Source of the DNA: Misgurnus anguillicaudatus
Lineage: Eukaryota > Chordata > Actinopteri > Cypriniformes > Cobitidae
Reading direction: 5' to 3'
Assembly: GCF_027580225.2 (NCBI RefSeq)
Contig: NC_073361.2
Location: forward strand, 31,049,001-31,113,000
DNA length: 64,000 nucleotides
The notes beneath the pieces are model-generated. The model did no database searches. It worked only from the letters and a program-made list of their open reading frames with translations, and had not been told where the DNA came from. Within the stretch, counting starts at the first letter, position 1. Each line of letters begins with the position of its first letter. Positions 1 to 45,148 of this stretch are shown in pieces. A program made the position numbers and the translations under genes.

Positions 1-32696
<32,696 letters not shown>

Positions 32697-32752
32697 TGAT
32701 GATGTGGTGTGGGGTCATTGTGCTTCTGGACATCACATGTTGGTCAGATGGA

Positions 32753-33766
32753 CTGAAAAGAAAATGATAAGAAAGAGTAAATATTATAAAAGAGCTAGAT
32801 AAAAGGAAAAATGTGTTTCTATTTGTTATAGAAGTGGGACTGATGGTAGCATTTATACAAAATGATCAAATGTACGTATATCTCCTAGTGCTTTGGATAA
32901 GCATCTGCTAAATGTGTAAATGACCTATTTTAATTGAAGTTAGTTTAATCTTTTCTAAAATTACAATTGATGAGCTCATATATCAAGAACAAAACGTCTG
33001 TAATGTTGTATAACTGTATAGGCTACAGTAAATACAGTACACCAGTTAACAGGTTTATTTACCAACACAAACCTGGTTACAGTTTACAGGATAAACATTT
33101 CTTCGGTTTTAGATTTAAAACAGGAAATTTTAAAGCGAAAGATGAATTTTTTTCAATGGTGAGCTTTACATCTATGCTTTATATGAAAAGAATTTCCTTC
33201 CTTTATGCAAATGAGGAATGACACAATGTAGCATCTACCAATAAAAGAGCAGCTCACGTGAAAAACTACCTGATGCAATGAATGCCACCACTGAATAAAA
33301 ACACCAAAGCACACAGATAAACCAATAAATCTTAATAATAAATAAACCACAACAGAAATGTAGACATGTTTTTTTCTAATTACATACAGTAAATACAACA
33401 CGATTTAATAAGATATTAACAGAATGCAATCCAAATCACAATTTAAACACTTAACTGTGCGTTGTGACATTATTACACATTGTTTTAAAGGAATGGGTCA
33501 CCCAGAGAAGATGATAAATGATAATAATGGCAAGCACACAGTTGATGGTACTCATTGACTTCCATCATATTTGTTTTTCCTACTATGGAGGTCAATGGGT
33601 ACTGCAGCGGCAGTTACCATCATATTTTGTGTTTAACATGAGGGGGAGAAATGATGCCAGAATTTGTATTTTTGGGTCCCAAGTGTACTCTGGTTCAAAA
33701 TAAACTCATGCACTCCACCCACACAGCGAAATAATGTCGCTTTTATTTTTGTATGACACCATAACA
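32753..33766. other. shank1 5' intron or upstream region
   Basis: AT-rich. A SINE tail fragment at 32885-32925 and a worn aaaggaatgggtcaccc-type MITE remnant (about 33487-33690, with ttgacttccatcat and ggaggtcaatgggtac) are the only recognised items. Confidence 0.5.
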
Positions 33767-33984
33767 CAGTGGTTCGCAAACATTTTCAACGTGCAGCACC
33801 CCGGTGTACGGTGCATCCATTTAAAACATTTTAAACTAAGAAAATTATACAATGTATTGCTATTGGTTAGTAGCCTTTCTGAGGTTTAATAACACATAAT
33901 TTAATGATAAATTAATGTATTTTATAAAATGTCATAAACTAGTGCCCCCCTGGCACCATCTCGCCCCCAGTTTGAGAACCACTG
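33767..33984. mobile_element. hAT MITE with 8-bp target duplication
   Basis: The ends cagtggttcgcaaac / gtttgagaaccactg are the classic hAT cagtggttctcaaac terminus. The flanking 8 bp are ccataaca on the left and ctataaca on the right (7 of 8 identical). 218 bp, no coding capacity. Confidence 0.9.
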
Positions 33985-35032
33985 CTATAACACATAATAA
34001 ATAAAACAAGCTGCTTTGATAAATATTGAATGACACCATGCACGATCACAAATGCTTTCATATTAAATAAAGAATAAAATCTGACCAATGAGAAGGGTGA
34101 CATGTGACTCCGCCTCTCCTGATTTGCTCTCTACAGTATAATTGGCAGTTGACTGGGACAGGTGGGGAAAATAGAGCACTGTCCTCATTTCAATCTCTAG
34201 AGACGATTCAGAGAGAAACACAGAAACCAGAAGCCCAAGGACAAAGCGAGAAGTGCAGAGATACACCCGACCAGGCCACAAAACCTGCAGCGATTCCCAA
34301 AGACCGCATTGATCCGTATGTTCACACAATGTCAGAAAGATAAATTCAGCTGCATGGAAAAATACACAACACCGCAAAACTAAATAAACTATATATTCAC
34401 CTACAAGGTGTTTGATCTGTCTTAATGCACCACACATCCAGCACGTTCACTCGCTCCGTATCCGTGAGAAAAAACCCTTCACACACACTTATTGTACTTC
34501 ATCATTCGTTCACATACACAGAGCACCGCCCCGTCTATGTAGGACAGGGTGAATATAGATATATTTCCAGTGAAATGGTCCCCAGAAACTTTAATTGGAG
34601 AACTTCCATGGAACAGACTGTCCCACTTTTATAACCCGTTAAAAAAAGTGGAGCAACCAGGTCCAGTGTTAGTCTCTTTCTCTCTCTCTCTTTTTCTCAC
34701 TGTCCATCGCTCCATTAAGAAACAAATAACAGCACAGGTAACAAACAGTTAAATGGTGTTGTTCATCTTTTCAACACCTTCCCTCGAGCTCAACACAGCA
34801 TCACTGTGCTCGAGTAAAACACAAAACAACACTTTCAACTTTCTGATCATCTGTTCAGCTGAATAACACTATCACATATTTAAAAAGCAGTACAAAAGTC
34901 ATGGGTATGAACCCAGGGAACACACATACTGATAAAAAGCTGGGTTTGTTCAAATCTGACCTAAACATGGGTTGAAATCTGACCTAAACATGGGTTGAAA
35001 CAATTTAACATTAGAGATTTAGATTTATAAGA
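33985..35032. other. Intergenic, SINE fragment only
   Basis: 34890-34946 is a partial plus-strand SINE (gtatgaacccagggaacaca, tactgataaaaagc). A CT-rich run is at 34676-34698. No exon with family support was found; open frames at 34063-34437 and 34425-34752 have no recognisable product. Confidence 0.45.
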
Positions 35033-35155
35033 CAGTCAGTGGTAAAGCATTGCATTAGCAGCACAAAAAATTTGTTTTAATTCCAGAAAACACACAAATG
35101 TGGTAAAATGAATACCTTATAAGTTGCTTCAAATGAAAGAGTCTGCCGTTTACAT
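35033..35155 (+). repeat. tRNA-derived SINE, diverged
   Basis: gtcagtggtaaagcattgca, ttagcagcacaaaa, a worn B box ttttaattccag and the tail fragment aaagagtctgccg. Same family as 8553. Confidence 0.65.
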
Positions 35156-35831
35156 TACAACACCATAAGGGTTTTCTGAAAGGTATTTTAAGGCATGCAT
35201 ACATACAGTATTATCACCTGACAGGGTCTTGATAAAGAGATAAATCACACCTCTCTATGACACATCTCTCATTCTGTAAACAGTCAGAGGAGCAGCAGAT
35301 GCTTTTTATACTCAATCAAATCATCTGAATCTTTCATATTTATATTTTGCATGTGTCAAAAAATCTATAATTTTGCAGATACGCTTTTGCAACATTTAGT
35401 TTTATAAGTAAAATAAAATTCAAATATGTATTACCTAATGTATATTCAAAAATAAAAACTAAATAGGATGATTAAGATATAGACATTTTCTAAAAAAAAT
35501 ACTTTGAATTTACTTGGTTAAAAATCTTTTTTCCTCGTGTGCATGCATTTAAATTATTTCAAGAGGTTTTCTTCAATTTTTATTATTATACGTGACCTAT
35601 TATACGTGTTTCATGAACATATTTTGTTATTTCCTATAAATATATAAAAAAAATGTATTAATCATTAGTAATATATGTTGCTAAGGACTTCATCACTTTA
35701 AAGGCGATTTTCTCAATATTTAGATTTTTTTTCCTAACAAACTATACATCAATGGAAAGCTCAGTTAGCTTTCAGTTGATGTATAAAGTCCAGAGTCACA
35801 TATTGACTCGTAGTACAATACTCCTGGGTAG

Positions 35832-37054
35832 GGTTGCACCAGTCGTTCGTAAGTTCTAACTTAAACTGGGACGTAAAGTCCAAACTAGAGGCTTAGTAAC
35901 TACTAGCTAGTTTATAACTAAGGGGCCAGTCACACCAAAAGCGTTTATGGCAGTTGCAGGCGCCTTTTTTGAATGATATTCTATGGGCAGGGCACGTTTG
36001 CGCGCTGTTTATGCGCGCCGAGCGCCTTGCGGTTTTCTGCCGCCTGCCGCGCACGCGTTTTTGAAGGAGCGCTGAGAGCGAGAAGCGCCCGACGTCATTC
36101 GCGTCTTCCATTGTCCAATCGAATGAGGGGAGAGGCGGGCCTTACGTTGTGGTGAGGGAAGTTCACAGTTGCTTTGAAGAACCGGACTCCACTCGCTCAC
36201 TCTCTCCTGCGTGTTTGTGCCCCTCTCATCCTCAAACAAGGTCAGAGCAAGCCTCCTCTTTTTAAAGTTTCTGCTAATATGACAGTTAACAGCAAAAGAG
36301 CGCTCACGCTTCAATATTTGATTGACAAGACAGCTGACTCGGTGGTTGCTTAGCAATATGAAAAGCCGCGCCGCACTGCTCTTTTTTAAAAAAAGGCAGT
36401 GCGTCGCGCCTTGCGTTTGCAAGCGTTTAAAGCGCTTTTGGTGTGACTGCGCCCTAACTCTTTACTTAATCCGGTTGCACCATTTGTTCTTAAGGCAGAA
36501 CGCAGCTATTAGGTCGTAAGTTTCTCCATAAAGTAATGCGTTGTAGCATAGAATGACGTCTATTTTTCTTAACCCAATCACAAGCCTTATAATGGGTAAA
36601 CAGGAAATAGGCTGAAAGGTACATACTCATTCTTGTCTCGCCTAAACTGAAAGTTAAAAAAGACGTAAAAGCAAACGTTATCGAACTCAAAACATTACAC
36701 TTTTATTTGAAAATATCTATCCCACACATGGAGGAGAAAATAAACAGGAAGAAATTTTACATTTTATTTTAATTGATAGATACACAGAAAATTAAACAGT
36801 TCTTGAAAACTCGTTGACGAATTTGGAGCTTTTCTTAATTTATACGAGCTCATCGATGTAATATAATCTGGCTGACATCTTATTCCAATCATTATTCATG
36901 GACGGAGGCTTCCATAAATGTTTAGTTACAACGTTACGTTTAATCTAAGTTTAATGGTGCAACGCAAAAACATTTAGTAGTGCTAAGTTGTAACTTAGTG
37001 CCCATTTACGTCGTATCTAAACTACGTTGTAACTTACGCACAGCTGGTGCAACC
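35832..37054. mobile_element. Outer MITE, ggttgcaccag ends, containing a second MITE
   Basis: The left end ggttgcaccagtcgttcgta and right end acttacgcacagctggtgcaacc pair over about 12 bp plus cgtaagtt / aacttacg. The middle repeats cgtaagtt-like motifs. Interrupted by 35921-36455. Confidence 0.7.
35921..36455. mobile_element. Inner MITE, ggccagtcacaccaaaagcg ends
   Basis: The left end ggccagtcacaccaaaagcg and right end cgcttttggtgtgactgcgc are inverted (18 of 20). The inside is GC-rich with gcgc-rich runs; open frames across it are not genes. The element is common in teleosts. Confidence 0.85.
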
Positions 37055-37688
37055 GGCCGGTGGAGACTATTAGTATTGATTATAGTTGTAAAGGAAAGTT
37101 TCCAGTTTTGACTGATGTTCATATGTCCAAACACAGCCCAGACAGCTAGGCTAAAATAAGGAAAAGCAAAATTTGGGCTGTCAAGAAAATGTACATTAAT
37201 TGACGTCTAACTATTGCCCAAAAATAAATTAAATTAAATAAATAAATAAAAGCAAACATTATGTAATCACCGTTGACTTTCGTCACATGATTGAGTATCA
37301 TACATCATAAGTGGGTTACTCATAGCTGGACTATATTATTCGATCTAAAGTTATGTAAAATGACAGTTATTGCATTCTGAGTTCTAAATATATATATATA
37401 CTAACACACACACACACACACACTCACCTAAAGAATTATTAGGAACACCTGTTCAATTTCTTATTAATGCAATTATCTAATCAACCAATCACATGGCAGT
37501 TGCTTGAATGCATTTAGGGGTGTGATCCTGGTCAAGACAATCTCCTAAACTCCAAACTGAATGTCAGAATGGGAACGAAAGTTGATTTAAGCAATTTTGA
37601 GCTTGGTATGGTTGTTGGTGGGATTTTCATGCACAACCATTTCTAGGGTTTACAAAGAATGGTGTGAAAAAGGAAAAACATTGAGTAT

Positions 37689-38809
37689 GTGGCGGCAAAA
37701 TGCCTTGTTGATGCTAGAGGTCAGAGGAGAATGGGCCGACTGATTCAAGCTGATAGAAGAGCAACTTTGACTGAAATAACCACTCGTTACAACCGAGGTA
37801 TGCAGCAAAGCATTTGTGAAGCCACAACACGCACAACCTTGAGGCGGATGGGCTACAACAGCAGAAGACCCCAACGGGTGCCACTCATCTCCACTACAAA
37901 TAGGAAAAAGAGGCTAAAATTTCCATGAGCTCACCAAAATTGGACAGTTGAAGACTGGAAAAATGTTGCCTGGTCTGATGAGTCTCGATTTTTGTTGATA
38001 CATTCAGATGGTAGAGTCAGAATTTGGCGTAAACAGAATGAGAACATGGATCCATCATGCCTTGTAACCACTGTGCAGGCTGGTGGTGGTGGTGTAATGG
38101 TGTGGGGGATGTTTTCTTGGCACACTTTAGGCCCCTTAGTGCCAATTGGGCATCGTTTAAATGCCACAGCCTACCTGAGCATTGTTTGTGACCATGTCCA
38201 TCCCTTTATGACCACCATGTACACTCTAAAAACAAACGGTGCTATATAGCACCAAAAGTGGTTCTTTGCTCGCAATCATAGAAGAACCGTTTCCAGTGCC
38301 ACATAGCACCGGTGAAGCACCAGCGAAGCACCCGTGTAGAACCATACAGCGCCACGTAGAACCAAATGTGGTGCTATAGTGGTGCTACATGGCACCTATA
38401 TGGTTCTACACAGGTGCTTCACCGGTGCCCCACCGGCGCCACACGGCACCAAAAACGGCTCTTCCATGGTCACGATTCAAATCAACAGTCCTGGTTCTAT
38501 ATAGCACCGTTTGTTTTTTTAGACTTCCAGCAGGATAATGCACCATGTCACAAAGCTCGAATCATTTCAAATTGGTTTCTTGAACATGACAATGAGTTCA
38601 CTGTACTAAAATGGCCCCCACAGTCACCAGATCTCAACCCAATAGAGCATCTTTGGGATGTAGTGGAACAGGAGCTTCGTGCCCTGAATGTGCATCCCAC
38701 AAATCTGCATCATCTGCAAGATGTTATCCTATCAATATGGGCCAACATTTCTAAAGAATGCTTTCAGCACCTTGTTGAATCAATGCCACATAGAATTAAG
38801 CAGTTCTGA
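37689..38809 (+). pseudogene. Tc1-like transposase, disrupted
   Basis: Cut-and-paste DDE transposase remnant. HTH part 37689-37925 (GQRRMGRLIQADRRATLTEI), then a TGA at 37926-37928, after which the same frame continues: NWTVEDWKNVAWSDES (first Asp), VRIWRKQNENMDPSC, GGGGVMVWGMFSWH. A MITE inserted at 38223-38524 separates this from QQDNAPCHK (second Asp) and SPDLNPIEHLWD (Glu) at 38520-38660. The 3' end frameshifts at IKQF. At least three lesions, so non-functional. Confidence 0.92.
38223..38524. mobile_element. MITE inserted in the Tc1-like transposase
   Basis: The ends actctaaaaacaaacggtgc and gcaccgtttgtttttttagact are inverted; both continue into tatatag (ggtgctatatagcacc on the left). 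The body is built of repeated agcacc / ggtgct and agaacc / ggttct motifs. The intact family has a short segment at this site that is missing here. Confidence 0.85.
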
Positions 38810-38870
38810 AGGGGAAATGGGGTCAAACACAGTATTAGTTTGGTGTTCCTAATAATCCTTTAGGTGAGTG

Positions 38871-39611
38871 TACATGCATAAAGAGAAGTTTTTATCTATG
38901 CAGTGGTTTGTAACAAATAGATTTGTTGAAAGGCCTGAAGACATCACTATCATACTGTATACAATAAAGTTTAAACCATAGCAAAAGCAAAGTACAAATG
39001 CTGCAGTAAATCAATTTATCTAACATGCACAAGAAAACATTTAGTTTTAACACAACATACACTAGCTAAACTAAAAACACCTCAACTGCTTCAACCCCCA
39101 TCCAAAACAACGGTCACAATGGAGACCTCAGGAACACCGCATTCAGAATTATGATCAACAATCACCATCATCTGCTGGATCTCCACAGACTCAAGATTCA
39201 TCTTACACAAACACTTCTGACATATTTTCTAATATCTATAAACATGAGCAGTAAGATACTGATCAATGCTGCAGAAATGATCACTTTGTGTCGTCCTACA
39301 TAAATCATAGCACATGTGAAAGAGATACGATAGATCTTCTGCAGTCAACTATACTATATATAGCTACTAATAAATAAACTGAAGAGGGTCACGCTGTCAC
39401 CTTGACCAGTAACAAACCAACATTTCTCTTAATGTTCCTGCTAAACTCTTCTGCAGTATATACTGTATGAGCAAAGGTGATAAATGAAGCCATAGAAGAA
39501 ACATTTTTGGCTAAATGGCTCCATAAAAAGCATTTAACATTCGTAGAACCTTCCTTTGTTTAAAAATGGTTCATTGTCAATTTTTTTAATCATATTAAAG
39601 AAATGGTTCAT
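38871..39611. other. Intergenic, nothing recognised
   Basis: AT-rich sequence with no exon, tandem repeat or inverted-end element that I can support. Confidence 0.5.
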
Positions 39612-40005
39612 TTAAAGGTGCACTGTGTGACTTAGAAGGATCTCATGACAGAAATGCAATGTAATATACATAACTATATTATCAGTGGTGTATAAAGACC
39701 TTTCAAAATGAACTGTTATGTTTTTATTGCCTTAGAATGAGACGTTTTCATCTACATACATTTCAGGTCCCCTTACATGGAAGTCGCCATTTTGAACCGC
39801 CATGTTACTACAGTAGCCCTAAACGGACAAACTGCTCTACACAGCGTGTTTTGTCACTGTCAGACGATGAAATGATTTATCTGTGGCAGCTACTTTAGCT
39901 TCTCTATGTGTTTCGAAAGGGAGGGGTGAGCTGTGGACGGAGCCGTTGGTTGCAATTCGCAATTTCACTGCTAGATGCCGCTAAAATGTACACACTACAC
40001 CTTTA
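39612..40005. mobile_element. MITE, second copy of the 31061 family
   Basis: Begins taaaggtgcactgtgtgact and ends cacactacaccttta, with ttagaatgagacgtttt, cttacatggaagtcgccatt and ctagatgccgctaaaatgta matching 31061-31391 throughout. 394 bp, so the 31061 copy has internal deletions. Confidence 0.85.
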
Positions 40006-40671
40006 AGGAGTTTTTCACACTTCACCTAATCCTGTGTTCACGTCCAAGTTTCACGCTTATAATTTTGCAAAAATGGTTAGTACAAAGTCCAAAAACATAC
40101 ATAAATAGATTAGAAACAGATAACCTATTATAAATGTCAATGCTATGCTGTCGCAATGCATTATTAAATATGCATGTGGTTTTGTACAAGCGTCCATATG
40201 CTGTGTTTAGTTTTAGCATAATTGCTGTATATGAATTGCAGATTTACGTAGATTAAGAATCAGTTATGCAAATATAAACAGGGAGAAAATCTCAAAACCT
40301 GATCAAATCTGATTACTAACCAAGTGTGAAGTATGAACACTGTGAAATATACAACACGTTGAGCCAGGATTAACTTAAGCCCTAAATAATGAGCCGGGAC
40401 TCTGCAGGATACTCCAAACGAAGAGATAACCACAGCATTGACCTCCTTTAAAAGCATGCTGGGGGTCAGATGTACCTTACAGAAGAGATGAGAAACCCGG
40501 ATGATGCTGGAGAAACCTTGATGACATCATGCGATGACTGATGCTGTCTACGTCAAATCAACAGTGCACACAAATAACAAACATATAGCATCCCGTCATG
40601 AATATCATTACAAGGATGTTTGAAGAAGACTTTGGTTTACAAAGTGTGCACAACTTTTTCTAACTAAATAC

Positions 40672-41217
40672 CAGAGGTGGAAAAAGTAATAAAATATTGT
40701 ACTCAAGTAAAAGTAAAGTTACTTTAATAATATTTTACTTAAGTAAAAGTAAAGTTACTTGTCCAAAAATCTACTCAAGTAAAAGTAAAAAGTAAGTCAT
40801 TTTAACTTTACTCAGAGTAAAAGTTACTTTTTTTACAGCGGAAAGAGGTGGAGGATTCTAGTATAGTTCAAAAACGACAAGGGAATATACATCTCAAACT
40901 AGTTGTTTTTAATTGTAGGAACATCTTTACAATTAAAGTGCAATAACAAAAAGTTAATAAAATAAAAAGCTTTTTTAAAGTAAGAAACATTTATGGAATT
41001 ATTTAATGATTTTTACATGTGAGTTATGCACTTTTGAAGGTGGTCAGCAGCTTGTAAATACAATCACTATAGTAAGGTTGTAATTGATGTATTGCTGGTA
41101 ACATACATTATTTTATTAAACTATATATCTAGTAATGAGATGAGTGCCATGTCTATATACATTTGACACGTTTATTATCTTCTTACTTCCCTGACCTGGG
41201 TACCTGATGACCTTTAT

Positions 41218-41259
<42 letters not shown>

Positions 41260-41792
41260 CTCTGCAATGTCTAATGACCTACGCATTCGAGGACGTTTTG
41301 AAGTTGTGTTTGACTTGACGCGAAGCTGCTAGACCTCGGAAGATAATGCGCATGGTATTAAAAACGCGTCGTGCAATTTCGTACTTAAGAGCATGAATCC
41401 TACCTTTCATAGAAATGAAACACTCGCTTCGCGTCAGTGGAAAGTGGTCCCTTAAATATGATCCGGGGGTTTCTTTCATAAGATTTGAACTGAGGCGGGT
41501 CTGCATTAGCGCGCGCCTGTCTCGTCCGTCTCCATGGTTCTTTTTGCGCGTTCCCCGGGCCCCGCCCAGTTACATCCGTTGCGCGTCTTTATCACCTTGC
41601 TTTTTAAAATATTTTTTTACTCAGTAACGGATATGATTTAAAATGTAGCGAAGTACAATACTTTAAATAAAACATACTTAAGTAAAAGTAAAAGTACAGA
41701 TTTTAAAAACTACTCAAAAAAGTAAAAATACACAAAAAAACTACTCAATTACAGTAACGTGAGTAAATGTAATTCGTTACTTTCCACCTCTG
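40672..41792. mobile_element. hAT-like element with perfect 8-bp target duplication
   Basis: The ends cagaggtggaaaaagtaata / gttactttccacctctg are inverted. The flanking 8 bp ctaaatac occur at 40664-40671 and 41793-41800, exactly. Subterminal aagtaaaagtaaagttactt repeats are present. Inside: a (CT)n at 41222-41256 and a GC-rich stretch (41290-41600); no transposase. 1121 bp. Confidence 0.93.
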
Positions 41793-41800
41793 CTAAATAC

Positions 41801-42428
41801 TATTAGGGGGTAACACCATGCAGTTATTTATAGATCAGACGGCACAGATGTGCTGTTTTTTTCTAAATAAATGTTATGTGCTGTGACCTACCTTTGCTTT
41901 CAGCAGGACTTCACATCACCAAAACAGCACATACACTCCACCCACTCGCTCTCTAAAAGTGTAATTGAGAGCAAATTCTCTCTCACACACGCACACACAA
42001 ACTCATTTACTGAAGCTGAAACAGCTGCATATGCAACTTACAGTGATAACTGCAATACACAGATGAGTTATACAAGCATGCACACAACATATCCAAAGCA
42101 AAGCAGCACCCACACTTCCCAAAGTCCCTGTGCTCTGAAACATCCGGTCAGTTTCTCCAGTACTTACTCTGGTTATCATCACCTGAGCACTATGCATATG
42201 AGAATACATCACAAATACCTGATCGTCTCGCTTTGCTTCAGTAATGCATTCAGCTGCAGAGATCCAGAGAGTCCACAGAGACCAAAAAATGTGAAGAGCG
42301 ATGGCTTTTCCCCAACACATTCAGCGTAGTGTCCGATCAACATCCACACTGGAACAATCTCTGGGTCTGATCTCTCCCTATGTCATGCTCTCTAACTCTC
42401 CTCCTCTCTCACTCTCTCTCTCTCTCTT

Positions 42429-42498
<70 letters not shown>

Positions 42499-43079
42499 AG
42501 AGTTAAGAGGATATCAAACTGGCTAGCGTATAAAGGTTTCATTCTGGATCTTCTGTAGCTTTGTAGAAATCATCTGTAACTTATTAAAACAGAAAAACAT
42601 TTACAGTTCATGTACACTATGGATTATGCATAGTGTGTGCGCGTGTCTGTGTGTGTACTGTACATGTTTATATATCTTTCCCTTGGTTAATTGCGTACTC
42701 TGACACACACGCACGCACACACACACGCACACTTGCTAACATAAGTGGGTCATAGTCAGATAAATGAGAGGAGAAATTAGCCTGACTGTGTGTATTCATG
42801 CAACGTGCAGGGCTGAATCAGAGAATGGGTGTGCTGACAGAATCACATGGTTTAAGGTTTGAGGTCAAGCATTGCTCTAGAAATTGAGAAGAAACTCAAG
42901 ATGAAACTGTCAGGTAACACGATAAATCTAATCAGATCAACAGAATATAAATTGCGATATCATACCGTGCTCAGAGAAGTGAAATTCTGCCATATTACAA
43001 GATAAGATTTAGTCATTATTTACTCATGTCATTTTAAACAAGTATGAATTGTTGAAATGTTGATTCATAGCCGCAGCAA
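41801..43079. other. Intergenic with microsatellites
   Basis: Compound (CT)n(AC)n(AG)n at 42410-42494 and CA/TG-rich 42640-42735. No supported exon; frames at 41871-42329 and 42301-42558 are low complexity or unrecognisable. It could contain a shank1 5' UTR exon, not demonstrable from the sequence. Confidence 0.5.
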
Positions 43080-43231
43080 ATTTAGCTGCTTTTGCTATCG
43101 TGTATTATGTTGTGCTATCTGTCGTTTTTCTATGCTTTTCACTGCTTCTATTATTGTAAAGCTGCTTTGAAACAATCACAAATTGTGAAAAGCGCTATAT
43201 AAATAAAATTGAATTGAATTGAATTGAATTA
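43080..43231 (+). repeat. Retroposon-like 3' tail ending in (GAATT)n
   Basis: gtaaagctgctttgaaacaa, gaaaagcgctatataaataa and (gaatt)4 form the usual 3' tail of a fish non-LTR repeat. The 5' body is absent. Confidence 0.6.
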
Positions 43232-43604
43232 CTTGTAACAGTATTCTGGACAATTATGTGTTTTTCTAAAACCAAGGCTGTAACATAATACTAATAGGGG
43301 GCGGTTTTATAGACCCTTTTTGGAGTGCATCGCCCGTCAGTCATATATTATAGCCTCACTAAAGTAGCAACTCTATCAAACTATCCAAATATATTTGAGG
43401 AGTATCATTTTATTTCAAAAATAATTTATTTGAAAAGAACACAAAATGCTGGATATTTTTTTGATAAAATAATATGCAGTTTGAGTCATTTAACTAGTTT
43501 TGCTGTTCTGCGCATGCGTGGCAGCCGTGCGTAACCAGTGGAGTACTAGTGTGCTCAAAGAGCGCAAGTTAACATGCTGCACGTCATAAAAATTGCAAAC
43601 ATAT

Positions 43605-43965
43605 AGGTTATGTCTGAAAGCATAGGTAGCTGACTTGTTGCCTCAGAACGAGGCAATGACTTTGGAGACAGAAGGCAGCTCCTGGACACTCATTTGGACA
43701 GGAAGCCTAATGAAATTCTGTTTGAAATATAAACAGAGAGCGCCTTTGTGATAACTAATCACATATTTAAAAACTGCAATATTAATTTCTCAATAGAAAT
43801 GCAATTAAAGGGTGGAAATGTGAAATATAACTTTATTGACTCCAGACACTTTCTTGGCCACCATTTTATTTTTTCAATCACATTTGCAGTGCACGCCCAC
43901 GCATAGAATTGTGAGACAGGATAATGTAGGTATCTCAGGAGACAGGAAGTAAACCTAACATTGGA
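43605..43965. repeat. Diverged copy of the 46209 MITE
   Basis: Shares aaatataaacagagagcgcc, tttgtgataactaatcacat, gccaccattttattttttc and tctcaggagacaggaagtaa with 46209-46659. Its terminal gcgtccgaaaactc sequences are worn. Confidence 0.75.
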
Positions 43966-43973
43966 TTCCGATG

Positions 43974-44481
43974 TAGCCTGGCTTCGCCCTCCTACGTGCT
44001 TCCGCTTAATTTTCATTTCGCTTCAGTATTATGTCTGGGACTGCTCTGTAGAGTTTCGTTTTCTCCTGCAAAAATCTGCAGGACCGATCAGCGAACAGAT
44101 GGGGGTGGCTAAGAACGATGACGTTGAGGTCGTGCGTCAGTTTGAGTTGTAGTTCAGTAATGGCACCGGGGAAAGACGTGAGAATATTCGGTCCGTTGTT
44201 GCAAAACTGCCGAAAATACAGAATTTAAAGCTGGAGCAAGAACCAGGTTTTCTAAGTTTTGTTTGTCTGATAAGTCTTACTTGTTTTTTCCAGCCGGTTT
44301 CGGTGCATGATATACGTCACGACCAAACGTTAGCGATTGGTTATGGCAGATTGAGAGTGACTCTGGGCAGATCCAATAGTTTTAAACTTAAACAGAGGAC
44401 CCTCCTTAACGGAAGTAACGCTTTGCAATGGCTCTCTGTACAAATGAAATGAATGTACGAGAGTCTGGTTGGACCAGGCTA
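43974..44481. mobile_element. Repeat with tagcctgg / ccaggcta ends
   Basis: Short inverted ends tagcctgg and ccaggcta about 500 bp apart, a spacing and terminus seen in dispersed fish elements. No coding content. Sequence to the right (about 44497-45135, with gaggcttcgtgaaacacc near 44511 and tggtgttttgaatc near 45120) may be another worn element. Confidence 0.45.
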
Positions 44482-45148
44482 ATTCAGATGTGCCTAGTGG
44501 TGGGCAGAGCGAGGCTTCGTGAAACACCAAAACAGTTGAATCAATTGGATAGTGTTCCCGACTCTCATGCAAAGATCTTGGGATCGAACTTGGGAAATGC
44601 ATGCGCTACGTCATCATAATAAAATACTTTTGTTGTTTTTGTTTTGACATCTGTTTGACAACTACATGAGCTTTTAGGCTTACAATTGTCGATAACTATA
44701 GGCTATTCGGGTCTATTTAATTTAAAAAAAAAGAGATTCATAAAATATATCAAGCCATAATATGTCACATTGTTTACATGTAAAGATTTTTATTCAAATA
44801 TATAAATTGTTCTGTGTTGATGGACTCACCCAGCTTCTTTTTTACATATAATTTCTCCAGCCTTTGAAAAAATTCTCACACAAGGGACACTTGTTGCTGA
44901 CATGCATTTTTTTGTAAGTAGCCTAACTGTTACATACAAATGAGGAAAAATTACTTCTTTTCAGTTATTTATAGTATCTTGCCAAAAACGCATCTATGAT
45001 GTATTGTCAGATTTGTTTCCTACCCTGTCAGTTTAAGATTTGACGCAGATTCGACAGGTACGCCACCTTTCGAAACACTTGTAAAATGCACCGCTTCGTT
45101 TATCCATAGTCACGTGACTTTGGTGTTTTGAATCATAGACATTATATA

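Larger units (their letters stand above)
37421..38870 (+). mobile_element. Tc1-like transposon, cactcacctaaagaattatt ends
   Basis: The left end cacctaaagaattattagga and right end tcctaataatcctttaggtg are inverted. The right end is followed by TA; the left flank merges into a (CA)n repeat. 1450 bp including a 300-bp MITE insertion at 38223-38524. The transposase remnant is described separately. Confidence 0.9.

Noticed and set aside
34063..34437. 124-codon open frame on the minus strand as a shank1 5' exon or small gene
   Set aside because: No family resemblance and no convincing splice sites joining it to 32752.
36009..36422. 137-codon open frame on the minus strand
   Set aside because: It lies inside a GC-rich MITE with inverted ends; no domain.
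37689..37928. Stand-alone small host protein
   Set aside because: It is the helix-turn-helix end of a Tc1-like transposase truncated by a TGA.
41871..42329. 152-codon open frame
   Set aside because: Thr/Ser/His-rich low complexity, no domain, next to microsatellites.
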